64,000 bases of DNA, from positions 310,001 through 374,000 of the forward strand of contig NZ_JAVDPW010000001.1 of assembly GCF_031453975.1 (NCBI RefSeq), written 5' to 3'. Shown here piece after piece: positions 18,001 through 46,102 of the stretch. The notes below the pieces were generated by a model. That model saw only the letters and a program-made list of their open reading frames with translations. It ran no database searches and was not told where the DNA came from. Every line of letters begins with the position of its first letter. Position 1 is the stretch's first letter. The position numbers and the translations under genes were made by a program. The DNA is from Inquilinus ginsengisoli_A. Its GTDB lineage: Bacteria; Pseudomonadota; Alphaproteobacteria; DSM-16000; Inquilinaceae.

Positions 18001-18298
18001 GGAGCGGCCGGCCGACGCCATCGGCGTCACCGACGACTTCTTCGAGATGGGCGGGAACTCGCTGCAGGTGATCAAGCTGGTCGCCCGCATCCGCAAGCTG
18101 TTCCAGGTCGAGGTGCCGCCCGGCATCGTCTTCGACCACCCCAGCATCGCGGCGCTGGCGCAGGCGCTGCGCGGCCATGCGGCGCCGGGGCGGATCGAGC
18201 AGATCGCCGGCCTGCGCCTCAGCCTCGACGCCATGGGCGAGGAGGAGCGGGCGGCACTGCTGGCGAAGGCGCGCCAGGCACAGGCCAAGGCACCCTGA
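15080..18298 (+). CDS. NRPS 2: interface domain-A(Asp)-T
   Basis: Protein of 1072 aa. Residues 1-430 are condensation-like, but the His-His-x3-Asp-Gly motif is replaced by Ala-Ser-Pro-Leu-Val-Ala-Asp-Arg. This is what is expected of the 'interface' domain that docks a beta-hydroxylase onto carrier-bound Asp, rather than a working C domain. The A domain (about 440-960) gives the ten-residue code D-L-T-K-V-G-H-V-G-K by my alignment to GrsA, one conservative change from the known Asp code. The carrier Ser is in Gly-Gly-Asn-Ser near 994. It extends the acyl chain with Asp, condensation being done by the C domain of NRPS 1, and then offers Asp for hydroxylation. Its start overlaps the NRPS 1 stop (ATGA). 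Confidence 0.92.
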   Translation: MTDLALSAAAAETWPLGPEQRAAAEHPDDALLLTIDITGGLDEARLRAALLRVAGRHEILRTAFVAVPGYRGLRAQPLDAPAVPGWAVLDLRGRADAAAALAQDLAAQRAAGFDLAIGQTLRAALYRLGDAEWRLALLASPLVADRGALDLLFRALHDDYAGAAVPANEDAVAYAQYVDWRAEMATDEDAAEGRRYWQDHLGAAASLPLHLPYRRRDAGPAARASREAPVDAAVATRLADLATARGVALDTVLQAAWWALLARISGRPEMVVGWQQDCRRSYGAFADTIGAFDKVLPLRLAIDPAETLGALLDRLGPVLDLHLGWQEHWAVDALGRDDHLAAGFQVSARASAWAPARLDGGAWRLASLPGPQAFELALEARLADDGTLRTVALHHDAGRYADAAAATLLEQYLALLAALPDQLATPVGALSPIGAAERSRLLAFDGTARAAGPGPSLPALIARWGRETPAAPALAGGDAVLDYATLNARVDRLAAWLAGRGVGRDAVVALDMARSAGMVVALLAVWRAGGTYLPLDPQWPQARRRQLIDQARPVLVLAEGPDPVSSETVPVHTLGAAVAATDTAALPDPAVDDPGHAAYVLFTSGSTGTPKGVVIEHGQLRTYVEAVSDALGLAGCRRFALTSTVAADLGNTVLFGALRHGACLVVADDAEMADGAAFAGFLRGHAIDCAKLVPSHLAALLDTPSPALPGTLVLGGEATPKALVDRVLAIAPQCRVFNHYGPTETTVGVLVHAHDPAAPAWAGDALPLSRVLDGSEIRVLDAAGQPVPTGAVGELHIGGAQLARGYLHGDPDGAFVIRDGRRLYRSGDLARILPEGGLQLIGRADHQAKIRGYRVEPGEVEAALKDLDGVQQAAVIVHRSESGDVRLVAYVTLDPAEADTATRMAALRPALAARLPDAMVPAQLFALDRMPRLTNGKIDRRGLPDPATLAGAGAKVAPRDPVETLLCQVTAELLERPADAIGVTDDFFEMGGNSLQVIKLVARIRKLFQVEVPPGIVFDHPSIAALAQALRGHAAPGRIEQIAGLRLSLDAMGEEERAALLAKARQAQAKAP

Positions 18299-18304
18299 CG
18301 TCGT

Positions 18305-18337
18305 CACGGCGCCGCTGCACCGGGCAGCGGCGCCGTG
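18305..18337 (+). other. Perfect 14-bp hairpin between NRPS 2 and NRPS 3
   Basis: Arms 18305-18318 and 18324-18337 are exact complements with a 5-base loop (ACCGG). No T-run follows. It occupies the only sizeable gap (72 bp) in a set of NRPS genes that otherwise overlap or nearly touch. It may pause transcription, protect mRNA ends or partly terminate, lowering expression of the later NRPSs. Confidence 0.5.
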
Positions 18338-18370
18338 CCCCCTGAAAGCGGCACCGAGCTGGACTGGACC

Positions 18371-38394
<20,024 letters not shown>

Positions 38395-38396
38395 TC

Positions 38397-41300
38397 ATGA
38401 CCGTCGATGCCAAGCAGATCGCCCGTCGTTTCGCCGGGCTGGCGCCGGATCGCCGCCGCGCCTTCCTCGACAAGCTTGCCGAGCACGGCGTGGATTTCAC
38501 CGAACTGCCGATCCCCCCGGCGCCGCGCGAAGGGGCGCTGCCGCTGTCCCATGCCCAGCGCGGGCTATGGCTGACCTGGCAGCGCGACCCCGCCAGCCCG
38601 GCCTACAACATGGCCGGCATCCTGGCGCTGACCGGCGGCCTCGACGTTGCGGCGCTGCAGGCGGCGGTCGGTGACCTGGTCGCCCGTCACGAGGCGCTGC
38701 GTACCACCTTCGGCATCGACTCCGAGGGGCAACCGGTGCAGCGCATCCACGCCGAGCTGCCGCCGCCGCTGACGCTGCGCGACCTGCGTGCCTCGGCGGA
38801 CGGGCGAGGGGAGAGCGACGCCTTCGCCCAGGCCTTGGCGCAGCAGCCCTTCGACCTCGAGGCCGGGCCGCTGCTGCGGCTCGAGTTGCACATCCTGGGC
38901 GACCGCGACCACCGGCTGGTGTTGGCCCTGCACCACATCGTCGCCGATGGCTGGTCGATCGGGCTGATCATCCGCGATCTCGCCGCCCTCTACGGCGCCC
39001 GGCGCGACGGCGCCCCGTCCGGCCTGCCGGCGCTGGAGGTGCAGTACCCCGACCACGCCGCCTGGCAGCGCGGCTGGCTGGAGGCGGGGGAGGAGGCGCG
39101 CCAGATCGGGCACTGGAAGGCCGCGCTGGGCGACAGCCACCCGCCGCTCGACCTGCCCTTCGACCGCCCGCGACCGGCCGAGCGCAGCGACGCCGGCGCC
39201 GCGCACGCCTTCCGCCTGTCCAAGCCGCTGGCCGATGCCCTGCGCGGCCTGGCCCGCCGGCACGGCGCCTCGACCTTCATGGTCATGCTGGCGGTGCTCA
39301 AGCTGCTGCTGGCGCGGCATGGCGGTGGCGACGACATCCGCATCGGCACGCCGCTGGCCAATCGCCGGCGGGCCGAGACCCATCCGATGATCGGCTACTT
39401 CACCAATCTGGTGGTGCTGCGCACGGTGCTGGATCAGCGCCGCAGCTTCGTCGCGCTGCTGGACCGGGTGCGCGAGGGCGTGCTGACCGCCGAGGCCCAT
39501 GCCGACGTGCCGTTCGACGCGGTGATCGAGGTGCTGGCTCCGCCGCGCCAGGCCGGGGTGCACCCGCTGTTCCAGGTGAAGTGCACCGAGCAGGCCGACC
39601 AGTCGGGCAGTGCGGGTTTCGCCGGGCTCGGCATGGCGCTGCACGGCCTCAGCAGCGGCGCCGCGCATTTCGATCTCAGCCTCGACTATACCGACCGGCC
39701 CGACGGCATCGACGCGCTGCTGGCCTACACCACCGATGTCTTCGACGCTGGCACGATCGCGCGGCTGGCGGCGGATTTCACCGCCCTCGCCGAGGCCGTC
39801 ACCGCGGCGCCGGAGCGACGCCTGGCCGACCTGCCGCTGGCGCCGGTGCCGGCCACCGCCTTCGGTCCGGCGAGTGCCGAGCCGCCGGTGGATCTGGTCG
39901 CGGCCTGGCGGAGTCACGCTGCGGCGCGGCCGGAGGCGGTCGCCGTCCGGCATGAGGAGCGCAGCGTCTCCCGGGCACAGCTCGACCAGGTCTCCGACCG
40001 CCTGGCGCGGCGGCTGATCGCCCATGGCGTCGGCCCTGAGGACCGGGTCGCGCTGCAGATGGGGCGCACCCCGGAATGGGTGCTGGGCCTGCTCGCCGTG
40101 CTCAAGGCCGGCGCGGCCTACCTGCCGCTGGACCCGGCGGCGCCGGCCGAGCGCCGGGCCGAGCTGGTGGCCGACAGCGGCGCCCGCTGGCTGCTGGTCG
40201 ACGCCGACACGCTGGAAAGCTTCGGCTGCGAGGTGCTGCGCCTGTCGCTGGACGATCGGGATGAGGAGGTCGTTTCCACCATCCCGTTGCCCGAGGCGGT
40301 GCCCGACCAGGCGGCCTATCTGATCTACACCTCCGGCTCCACCGGCAAGCCCAAGGGGGTGGTGGTCACCCGCGGCGCCATGGCGGACTACACCCGCGGC
40401 GTGCTGCGGCGCCTGGGGCTGCCCGAGGGTACCCGCATGGCGATGGTCTCGACCGTCGCCGCCGATCTCGGCAACACCGTGCTGTTCGGGGCGCTGTATG
40501 GCGGCGGTGAGCTGCACCTGATCGACCCGGCGCGCACCTTCGACCCCGACCGCTTCGCCGAGTATGTCGCGGCGCAGCGCATCGACGTGCTGAAGATCGT
40601 GCCCAGCCATCTCCAGGCCCTGCTGCAGGCGCGCCGGCCGCAGGATGCGCTGCCGGCCCACACGCTGGTGCTGGGCGGCGAGGCCACCAGCTGGCCGCTG
40701 CTCGACCGGATCCAGGCGCTGGCGCCGGGCTGCCGCGTGCTCAACCATTACGGCCCGACCGAGACCACGGTGGGCGCCCTGTGCCAGCCGGCCTCCGAGG
40801 CCTCGCGCGCCGCCGGCACGCTGCCGATCGGCGCGCCGCTGCCGGACGCCTCGGCCCATGTGCTGGATGACTATCTCAATCCGGTGCCGGCGGGTGCTGC
40901 GGGCGAGCTGTATCTCGGCGGTCCCGGCGTGGCCCGTGGCTATCTCGGCCGCGCGGCGCAGACGGCGGAGCGCTTCGTGCCCGATCCCTTCGGCGCGCCC
41001 GGCGCCCGGCTGTACCGCACCGGCGACCGGGTCCGGCGCCTGCGCGACGGCAGCCTCGAATTCCTCGGCCGGGTCGACGACCAGGTGAAGATCCGCGGCT
41101 ACCGGGTCGAGCCGGGCGAGGTGGCGACGGCGCTGCGCGGCCTCGACGGCATCGCCGACGCGGCGGTGGTCGCCCTGGCCGCCGAGGACGGACGGCTGCA
41201 GCTGGTGGCCTATGTCGCGGCGCCGGCCGGCTTCGACCTGGACGCGGTCAAGGCCCGGCTGGGCGCCCTGCTGCCCGACTACATGGTGCCGGCCGCTTTC

Positions 41301-42467
41301 ATGCGGCTGGATGCCCTGCCCGTCACCGCCAACGGCAAGCTCGACCGCCGGGCGTTGCCGGCGCCGGTGGTGGCGAAGGCCGCCGGCGATCCGCCGCGGG
41401 GCGACACCGAGGTGGCGCTGGCCGCGATCTGGGCCGCCCTGCTGGGCACCGATGCGATCGGCCGCGACGACAATTTCTTCGCCCTGGGCGGGGATTCGAT
41501 CCTCAGCCTCAAACTGCTGGCGCGGATCCGCAAGCAGGGGCTGCCCGGGGGCAAGGCCCTGTCCCTGGCCGACATCCTGAACGCGGGCAGCCTGGCCGCC
41601 TTGGCGGCGCGGATCGCGCCGGCCGAGCCGACCGGGCCGGATGTGGTCCATCTCCAGCGCGACGGTGCCGGGGTGCCGCTGTACTGCATCCCCGGGCTGA
41701 TCGTGAACTCGACCGAATTCGCCTCGATGGTCGCGGCGCTGGGCGGCGACCGGCCGGTGACCGGCTTCGTCAGCCACGTCTACACCGCGCAGCGCTGGCG
41801 CGGCTACGACATGGCGGCGCTGGCCGAGGAGTTCGCGGCCCATATCGAGCGCACCGCCACCGGCGGGCGCTGCGCCCTGCTCGGCTGGTCCTCCGGCGGC
41901 GACCTCGCCTTCGAGACCGCGCATCGCCTGGCGGGGCGGGTGCGGATCGATTTCCTCGGCATGGTCGACGTCTTCGAATCCGTCGATTTCCGCGCCGAGC
42001 GCGATCGGACGCCGGAGGAGCGCGAGCGGGCCGCGGCCCTGCTGGAGCAGTGGCTGGGCCGGTCGCAGATGGCGGCGCAGTGGCGCCCGTTGTTCGCGCT
42101 GATGGACGAGGCCGAGCGCGCGGCGCTGGACGACTATGTCCTGGCCCATGGCGACGCGCTGCCGGTCGACGGGCCCGACCTGCTGTCGCGCGAGTTCGAG
42201 CTGTGGGCGACGCTGGACAAGCGGCTGCGCGCGGCGCGCTACCGGTACCGGCCGCTCGGGCTGCCGGTCCATGTCTGGCAGGCGGAGGATTCGCTGGGCC
42301 GGCCGGAGCAGCTGCGCGACTGGAGCGCGCTGGCGCCGGTGGCGGAGCTGGCCCTGGTGCCGGGCGCCAAGCATCTCGACATCATCCACGACGCCGGCTT
42401 CCAGGCCGGTGTCAGGGACGCGATGCGCCAGGCCGACAGCGCCGCCGTCGCGGTCGCGGCCCAGTAG
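38397..42467 (+). CDS. NRPS 5: C-A(Asp)-T-TE, terminating module
   Basis: Final synthetase (1356 aa). Order: helical N-terminus of about 45 aa like that of NRPS 4; C at about 48-478 with intact His-His-Ile-Val-Ala-Asp-Gly; A at about 498-990; T at about 1001-1070 (Gly-Gly-Asp-Ser); thioesterase at 1081-1350 with Gly-Trp-Ser-Ser-Gly-Gly as nucleophile motif and a late Lys-His-Leu-Asp segment. The A-domain code is D-L-T-K-V-G-H-V-G-K, the same Asp code as NRPS 2. There is no interface domain here, so the stand-alone hydroxylase at 7786-8769 is the likelier partner. The TE releases the peptide as a free acid or a ring. GAGGA at 38386-38390, 6 nt before the ATG at 38397, sets the start; the longer frame to 38370 has no such support. 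Confidence 0.92.
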   Translation: MTVDAKQIARRFAGLAPDRRRAFLDKLAEHGVDFTELPIPPAPREGALPLSHAQRGLWLTWQRDPASPAYNMAGILALTGGLDVAALQAAVGDLVARHEALRTTFGIDSEGQPVQRIHAELPPPLTLRDLRASADGRGESDAFAQALAQQPFDLEAGPLLRLELHILGDRDHRLVLALHHIVADGWSIGLIIRDLAALYGARRDGAPSGLPALEVQYPDHAAWQRGWLEAGEEARQIGHWKAALGDSHPPLDLPFDRPRPAERSDAGAAHAFRLSKPLADALRGLARRHGASTFMVMLAVLKLLLARHGGGDDIRIGTPLANRRRAETHPMIGYFTNLVVLRTVLDQRRSFVALLDRVREGVLTAEAHADVPFDAVIEVLAPPRQAGVHPLFQVKCTEQADQSGSAGFAGLGMALHGLSSGAAHFDLSLDYTDRPDGIDALLAYTTDVFDAGTIARLAADFTALAEAVTAAPERRLADLPLAPVPATAFGPASAEPPVDLVAAWRSHAAARPEAVAVRHEERSVSRAQLDQVSDRLARRLIAHGVGPEDRVALQMGRTPEWVLGLLAVLKAGAAYLPLDPAAPAERRAELVADSGARWLLVDADTLESFGCEVLRLSLDDRDEEVVSTIPLPEAVPDQAAYLIYTSGSTGKPKGVVVTRGAMADYTRGVLRRLGLPEGTRMAMVSTVAADLGNTVLFGALYGGGELHLIDPARTFDPDRFAEYVAAQRIDVLKIVPSHLQALLQARRPQDALPAHTLVLGGEATSWPLLDRIQALAPGCRVLNHYGPTETTVGALCQPASEASRAAGTLPIGAPLPDASAHVLDDYLNPVPAGAAGELYLGGPGVARGYLGRAAQTAERFVPDPFGAPGARLYRTGDRVRRLRDGSLEFLGRVDDQVKIRGYRVEPGEVATALRGLDGIADAAVVALAAEDGRLQLVAYVAAPAGFDLDAVKARLGALLPDYMVPAAFMRLDALPVTANGKLDRRALPAPVVAKAAGDPPRGDTEVALAAIWAALLGTDAIGRDDNFFALGGDSILSLKLLARIRKQGLPGGKALSLADILNAGSLAALAARIAPAEPTGPDVVHLQRDGAGVPLYCIPGLIVNSTEFASMVAALGGDRPVTGFVSHVYTAQRWRGYDMAALAEEFAAHIERTATGGRCALLGWSSGGDLAFETAHRLAGRVRIDFLGMVDVFESVDFRAERDRTPEERERAAALLEQWLGRSQMAAQWRPLFALMDEAERAALDDYVLAHGDALPVDGPDLLSREFELWATLDKRLRAARYRYRPLGLPVHVWQAEDSLGRPEQLRDWSALAPVAELALVPGAKHLDIIHDAGFQAGVRDAMRQADSAAVAVAAQ

Positions 42468-42477
42468 AGGGGCGAAG

Positions 42478-42499
42478 CGGGAGGGGGCTGCCCCTCCCG
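42478..42499. terminator. Bidirectional terminator-like hairpin between convergent operons
   Basis: CGGGAGGGG and CCCCTCCCG form a perfect 9-bp stem with loop GCTG in the 50 bp separating the NRPS 5 stop from the stop of the leftward ATPase gene. Only a weak T-rich stretch follows (near 42527). Confidence 0.6.
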
Positions 42500-42517
42500 T
42501 CGCTCAGACGGTCTGCT

Positions 42518-43354
42518 TTATTGGACGTAGCTGATCGGCGGGCCGCCGGCGGGGTTGGCCAGGATGCCCATCGGGATGCCGTAGATCGCCTGCAGCTGGT
42601 CCGGCTGCATGATCGCCTCCGGTGCGCCGCGGGCGATCAGCCGGCCGGAATGCAGCGCGATGATGTCGTCGCAGAACCGCGCCGCCATATTGATGTCGTG
42701 CAGCACCACCACGACGCCGAGCCCCTTGCTCTGGCTCAGCCGGTGGACCAGCGACAGCACCTCGATCTGATGAGCCACGTCGAGGGCCGAGATCGGCTCG
42801 TCCAGCAGCAGGCATTCCGCGTCCTGGGCCACCAGCATGGCCAGCCAGACGCGCTGGCGCTCGCCGCCCGACAGGGTGTCGACCAGCCGGTCGGCGAAGG
42901 GGGCGATGTCGGTCAGCTCGATCGCCTCGGCCACCTTGGCCCGGTCGGCGGCGCCGAAGCGGCCCAGCGCCCCGTGCCAGGGATAGCGGCCCAGCGCCAC
43001 CAGCTCCTTCACCAGCAGGCCGGAGGCCGGCGGGGTCTGCTGCGGCAGGTAGGCCACCTTGCGGGCGAAGGCGCGGTCGCCCCAGTCGCGCAGCGCCTGG
43101 CCTTCGAAGTGGACGGTGCCTGCGGTCGGCGGCTGCTGCCGCGCCAGGATCTTGAGCAGGGTCGACTTGCCCGAGCCGTTGTGGCCGATCAGCCCGGTGA
43201 CGCGGCGCGGCGCCAGGGTCAGGTCCAGCGGCTGCAGCAACTGGCGGTCGGCCACGGCGAAGGCGATCTGCGACAGCTCGAACATCGGCGGCGAAGCCTC
43301 TGGGCGCGTCCGGGGCACCTCGGTCGCCTCGACTCGGGGGGCTGTGTGGTTCAT
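42518..43354 (-). CDS. Ferric-siderophore ABC transporter ATPase (FhuC/FecE-like)
   Basis: Powers import of the ferric siderophore through the FhuB-like permease. The 278-aa protein has Walker A (Gly-His-Asn-Gly-Ser-Gly-Lys-Ser-Thr), the signature Leu-Ser-Gly-Gly-Glu-Arg-Gln-Arg, Walker B Leu-Leu-Leu-Asp-Glu-Pro and the Leu-His-Asp-Ile-Asn-Met-Ala switch typical of the FecE/FhuC group. About 30 extra residues precede the domain. The ATG at 43354 overlaps the FhuF gene stop (ATGA); the frame continuing upstream belongs to that gene in another phase. Last gene of the uptake operon. Confidence 0.93.
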   Translation of the reverse strand: MNHTAPRVEATEVPRTRPEASPPMFELSQIAFAVADRQLLQPLDLTLAPRRVTGLIGHNGSGKSTLLKILARQQPPTAGTVHFEGQALRDWGDRAFARKVAYLPQQTPPASGLLVKELVALGRYPWHGALGRFGAADRAKVAEAIELTDIAPFADRLVDTLSGGERQRVWLAMLVAQDAECLLLDEPISALDVAHQIEVLSLVHRLSQSKGLGVVVVLHDINMAARFCDDIIALHSGRLIARGAPEAIMQPDQLQAIYGIPMGILANPAGGPPISYVQ

Positions 43355-44064
43355 GCGGGCCTCGCTTTGACGAGCGGACAGGTCGAACAGAGGTCCAGCT
43401 CCGGAATCAGGTAGCGCAGGCAGCAGACGCGCCGCCGCCGCCGGGTCTGGCCGCCGCTCTCGACATAGCGGACGGGCTGGAACAGCGGGTTGGCCGGGCG
43501 CCCCGGCCAGTCGCGGCTGGCCAGCAGCGCGTCGCCATGGGCGGAGCAGGGCACGCCGGCCGCCTCGATGTCGCGCAGCAGGCTTTCGAGCATGTTGCCG
43601 ACATTGCTCCACAGCACCTTGGGCGCGATGCCGCTGCGCCCGGCCAGCGCCTGGATCAGCGGCGCGACGTGGCCATCGATCACCGCGCCGAAGCGTTCGA
43701 ACGGATCGGCAGGATCGATCGGCTGCCCGCCATGGCGCAGCCGGAAGCCGACGGTGCGGCCATCCGGCTCCTGGATGATGCCGACCTCGTCCAGGCCGGT
43801 CGGCAGGCCGTGGTCCAGCACCAGGCTGGCGGCCACCACCGGCGTCAGCAGCGACCAGAAGTGCCACTTGGCCCACAGCGAGGCCACCGCCCGCGGCTCC
43901 GGCGCCGCATAGCGGGTGGCGAAGCGCGCCAGGATGCCGTCGAGCACGCCGGGGTCGAGCAAATCCGCACCCGGCATCGCCTCGCGCGGGTCGTCTGCCA
44001 GCACCAGCCGGTCGGCGAAGGGGGCGAGCTCGCCGGCGAAGATCGGGGCCAAAGCGGGGATCAT
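43351..44064 (-). CDS. fhuF: FhuF-type siderophore-iron reductase
   Basis: Cytoplasmic [2Fe-2S] protein (237 aa) expected to reduce Fe(III) and free it from the imported siderophore. The diagnostic Cys-Cys-x10-Cys-x2-Cys cluster motif is intact at the C-terminus, and the Trp-Ser-Asn-Val-Gly-Asn segment in the middle is also family-typical. It sits between permease and ATPase genes of the uptake operon, with 31 bp to the former and a 4-bp overlap with the latter. This placement supports dedicated release of iron from this siderophore inside the cell. Confidence 0.9.
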   Translation of the reverse strand: MIPALAPIFAGELAPFADRLVLADDPREAMPGADLLDPGVLDGILARFATRYAAPEPRAVASLWAKWHFWSLLTPVVAASLVLDHGLPTGLDEVGIIQEPDGRTVGFRLRHGGQPIDPADPFERFGAVIDGHVAPLIQALAGRSGIAPKVLWSNVGNMLESLLRDIEAAGVPCSAHGDALLASRDWPGRPANPLFQPVRYVESGGQTRRRRRVCCLRYLIPELDLCSTCPLVKARPA

Positions 44065-44095
44065 GCGCCGCGTCCCGGCTGGAGGGATGGCCTGC

Positions 44096-46102
44096 TCATC
44101 GCCGCTGCATCAGCCAGATGAAATAGCTGCCGCCGATCACGGTCGCGACCAGGCCGGCTGGCACTTGCCAGGGGAAGGCGACGCTGCGGCCCAGCCAGTC
44201 GGCCAGCACCATCAGCACGGCGCCGAGCAGCCCGGCGGCGTAGATCTGCGGCAGCGGCCGCTGCACGCCCAGCATGCGGACGATGTGCGGCGCCATCAGG
44301 CCGACGAAGCTCAAGGGGCCGACGGTCAGCGTGGCGCCGGCGGTCAGCGCGGCGGTCAGCAGCAGCACGACCAGCCGGCTGCGGGTCAGCGCCAGCCCCA
44401 GCGCGACGCTGGTCGAGGCGCCGAGCGGCAGGATCGCCAGCCAGCGCGCGGCCAGCGGCACCATCAGCGCCGCAGCGGCGGCCAGGCCGCAGGTGATCGC
44501 GGCATCCCCGCCCGAGATCCCGTAGGTCGACCCCGACAACCAGCCGAGCAGGATGGCGGTGCGCGGGTCGCCGCTGAACAGCAGCACGGCCATGAACGAC
44601 CACGCGACGGTGGTCAGCGCCATGCCGGCCAGCAGCATGTGCTCCGACGACAGGGCCGAACGCCGGCCGAAGGACAGGATGGCGACCAGGGCCAGCAGGG
44701 CGCCGGCGCCGGCGACCAGGATCAGCATCGGCCGGTCGAGGCCCGGCACCACCATGGCCGCGACAATCAGGGCCAGCGTCGCGCCGGACGAGGTGCCGAG
44801 CAGCTCGGGGCTGGCCAGGGCGTTGCCGGTCAGGCGCTGCAGCAGCACGCCGGCCATGGCCAGCATGAAGCCCGCGCCGACTGCCGCTGCGACGCGCGGC
44901 GCCCGCCAGGGCAGCAGGGCCTCCAGCTCGCCGCCCATGCTCCAGTGCCAGCCGTCCGGCGCGCGGCCGAAGGCCAGGGCGGCCCAGGCCACCAGGCCGA
45001 GCAGCAGCAGGGTTCCGGCGATCCACAGCCAGGGGCGGTCCTGCCGGCTGGTGAACAGGGCCGGCCGCTCCCGCACCGCCTCGCCGGCCGGGCGCAGCCG
45101 GCGCAGCAGCCACAGCAGGATCGGGGCGCCGAGGATGGCGGTGACGGCGCCGGTCGGGATGGCGCCCGCCGCGTCGACCAGCTGCACCGCCTGGTCGGTC
45201 AGGGCCAGCAGCCCGGCCGACAGCAGCGGCCCCCACAGCAGGCGGTCGCGCAGGCGCCGGGCGCCTAGGATGCGGGCGATCACCGGGCCGCCCAGGCCGA
45301 TGAAGCCGATCGGGCCGGCGGTGGCGGCGGTGACCGCGCTCAGCAGCACGGCCACGGCGATCCCCAGCAGCCGGGCGGTGGCCAGGGAGACGCCGACGCT
45401 GCGCGCGCCCTCCTCGTCGAGGTCCAGCAGCGTCAGCGGCCGCAGCAGCAGCAGGCTGGCCAGCACCGCCAGCGCCAGCCATGGCGCCAGGGTCAGCGCC
45501 ACGCCCCAGTTGTTCTGGTTCAGCGACCCGCCCTGGGTCACGAACACATCGGTCAGGGCCTGGTGGTTGAACAGCACCAGCAGCTTGCTGCCGGATTCGA
45601 GGTACAGGGTGACGACCAGCCCGGCCAGGATCACCACGATCGGCGCCAGCCTGTGCCGCCAGCTCAGCACCAGGACCAGCGCCACGGCGGCGGCTCCGCC
45701 GGCGAAGGCGACGACCTCCTGCCCGACGTCCAGCAGCGCCGGCGCCGACAGGGTGGCGACGATCAGCGCCAGCTTCGACCCGGCGAAGACGCCCAGCGTC
45801 CCGGGTTCGGCCAGCGGGTTGCGCAGCACCTGCTGGAACAGCACGCCGGCCAGGCCCAGCGCGGCCCCGGCCAGCAGGCCGACGGCCAGCCGCGGCAGCA
45901 GGCTGTAATGCGCCAGCATCTGCGGCATGTCGGTGTCGGCCGGGGCGGTCAGGGCCTGCCACCATTGGCCGGAGGGCAGCAGCGCGGCCAGATGGTGCAG
46001 GAACAGGGCGAGGGCGGCGGCCAGCACCAGCCCCGCCAGCAGGGCCGGGCGCTGCGGCGCGGCCGACCGGGACAGCGCCGCGTCAGCCACGGGCGGCCTC
46101 AT
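44096..46102 (-). CDS. fhuB: Fused FecCD-type ferric-siderophore permease (FhuB-like, two halves)
   Basis: Inner-membrane channel of 668 aa made of two FecCD units joined in one chain, as in FhuB. Each half has about ten membrane helices and the Gly-Pro-Ile-Gly-Phe-Ile-Gly-Leu or Gly-Pro-Leu-Ser-Phe-Val-Gly-Leu-Met-Ala-Pro-His coupling motif near its end (roughly residues 265 and 610). The frame is open to 46162, but the ATG at 46102 is preferred; it overlaps the end of the binding-protein gene by about 20 bp. A GTG at 46090 is an alternative start. Second cistron after the binding protein. Confidence 0.92.
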   Translation of the reverse strand: MRPPVADAALSRSAAPQRPALLAGLVLAAALALFLHHLAALLPSGQWWQALTAPADTDMPQMLAHYSLLPRLAVGLLAGAALGLAGVLFQQVLRNPLAEPGTLGVFAGSKLALIVATLSAPALLDVGQEVVAFAGGAAAVALVLVLSWRHRLAPIVVILAGLVVTLYLESGSKLLVLFNHQALTDVFVTQGGSLNQNNWGVALTLAPWLALAVLASLLLLRPLTLLDLDEEGARSVGVSLATARLLGIAVAVLLSAVTAATAGPIGFIGLGGPVIARILGARRLRDRLLWGPLLSAGLLALTDQAVQLVDAAGAIPTGAVTAILGAPILLWLLRRLRPAGEAVRERPALFTSRQDRPWLWIAGTLLLLGLVAWAALAFGRAPDGWHWSMGGELEALLPWRAPRVAAAVGAGFMLAMAGVLLQRLTGNALASPELLGTSSGATLALIVAAMVVPGLDRPMLILVAGAGALLALVAILSFGRRSALSSEHMLLAGMALTTVAWSFMAVLLFSGDPRTAILLGWLSGSTYGISGGDAAITCGLAAAAALMVPLAARWLAILPLGASTSVALGLALTRSRLVVLLLTAALTAGATLTVGPLSFVGLMAPHIVRMLGVQRPLPQIYAAGLLGAVLMVLADWLGRSVAFPWQVPAGLVATVIGGSYFIWLMQRR

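Noticed and set aside
18335..18370. GTG start for NRPS 3 at 18335
   Set aside because: The codon lies within the 3' arm of the 14-bp hairpin and the added residues match nothing; ATG 18371 begins a normal NRPS N-terminus.
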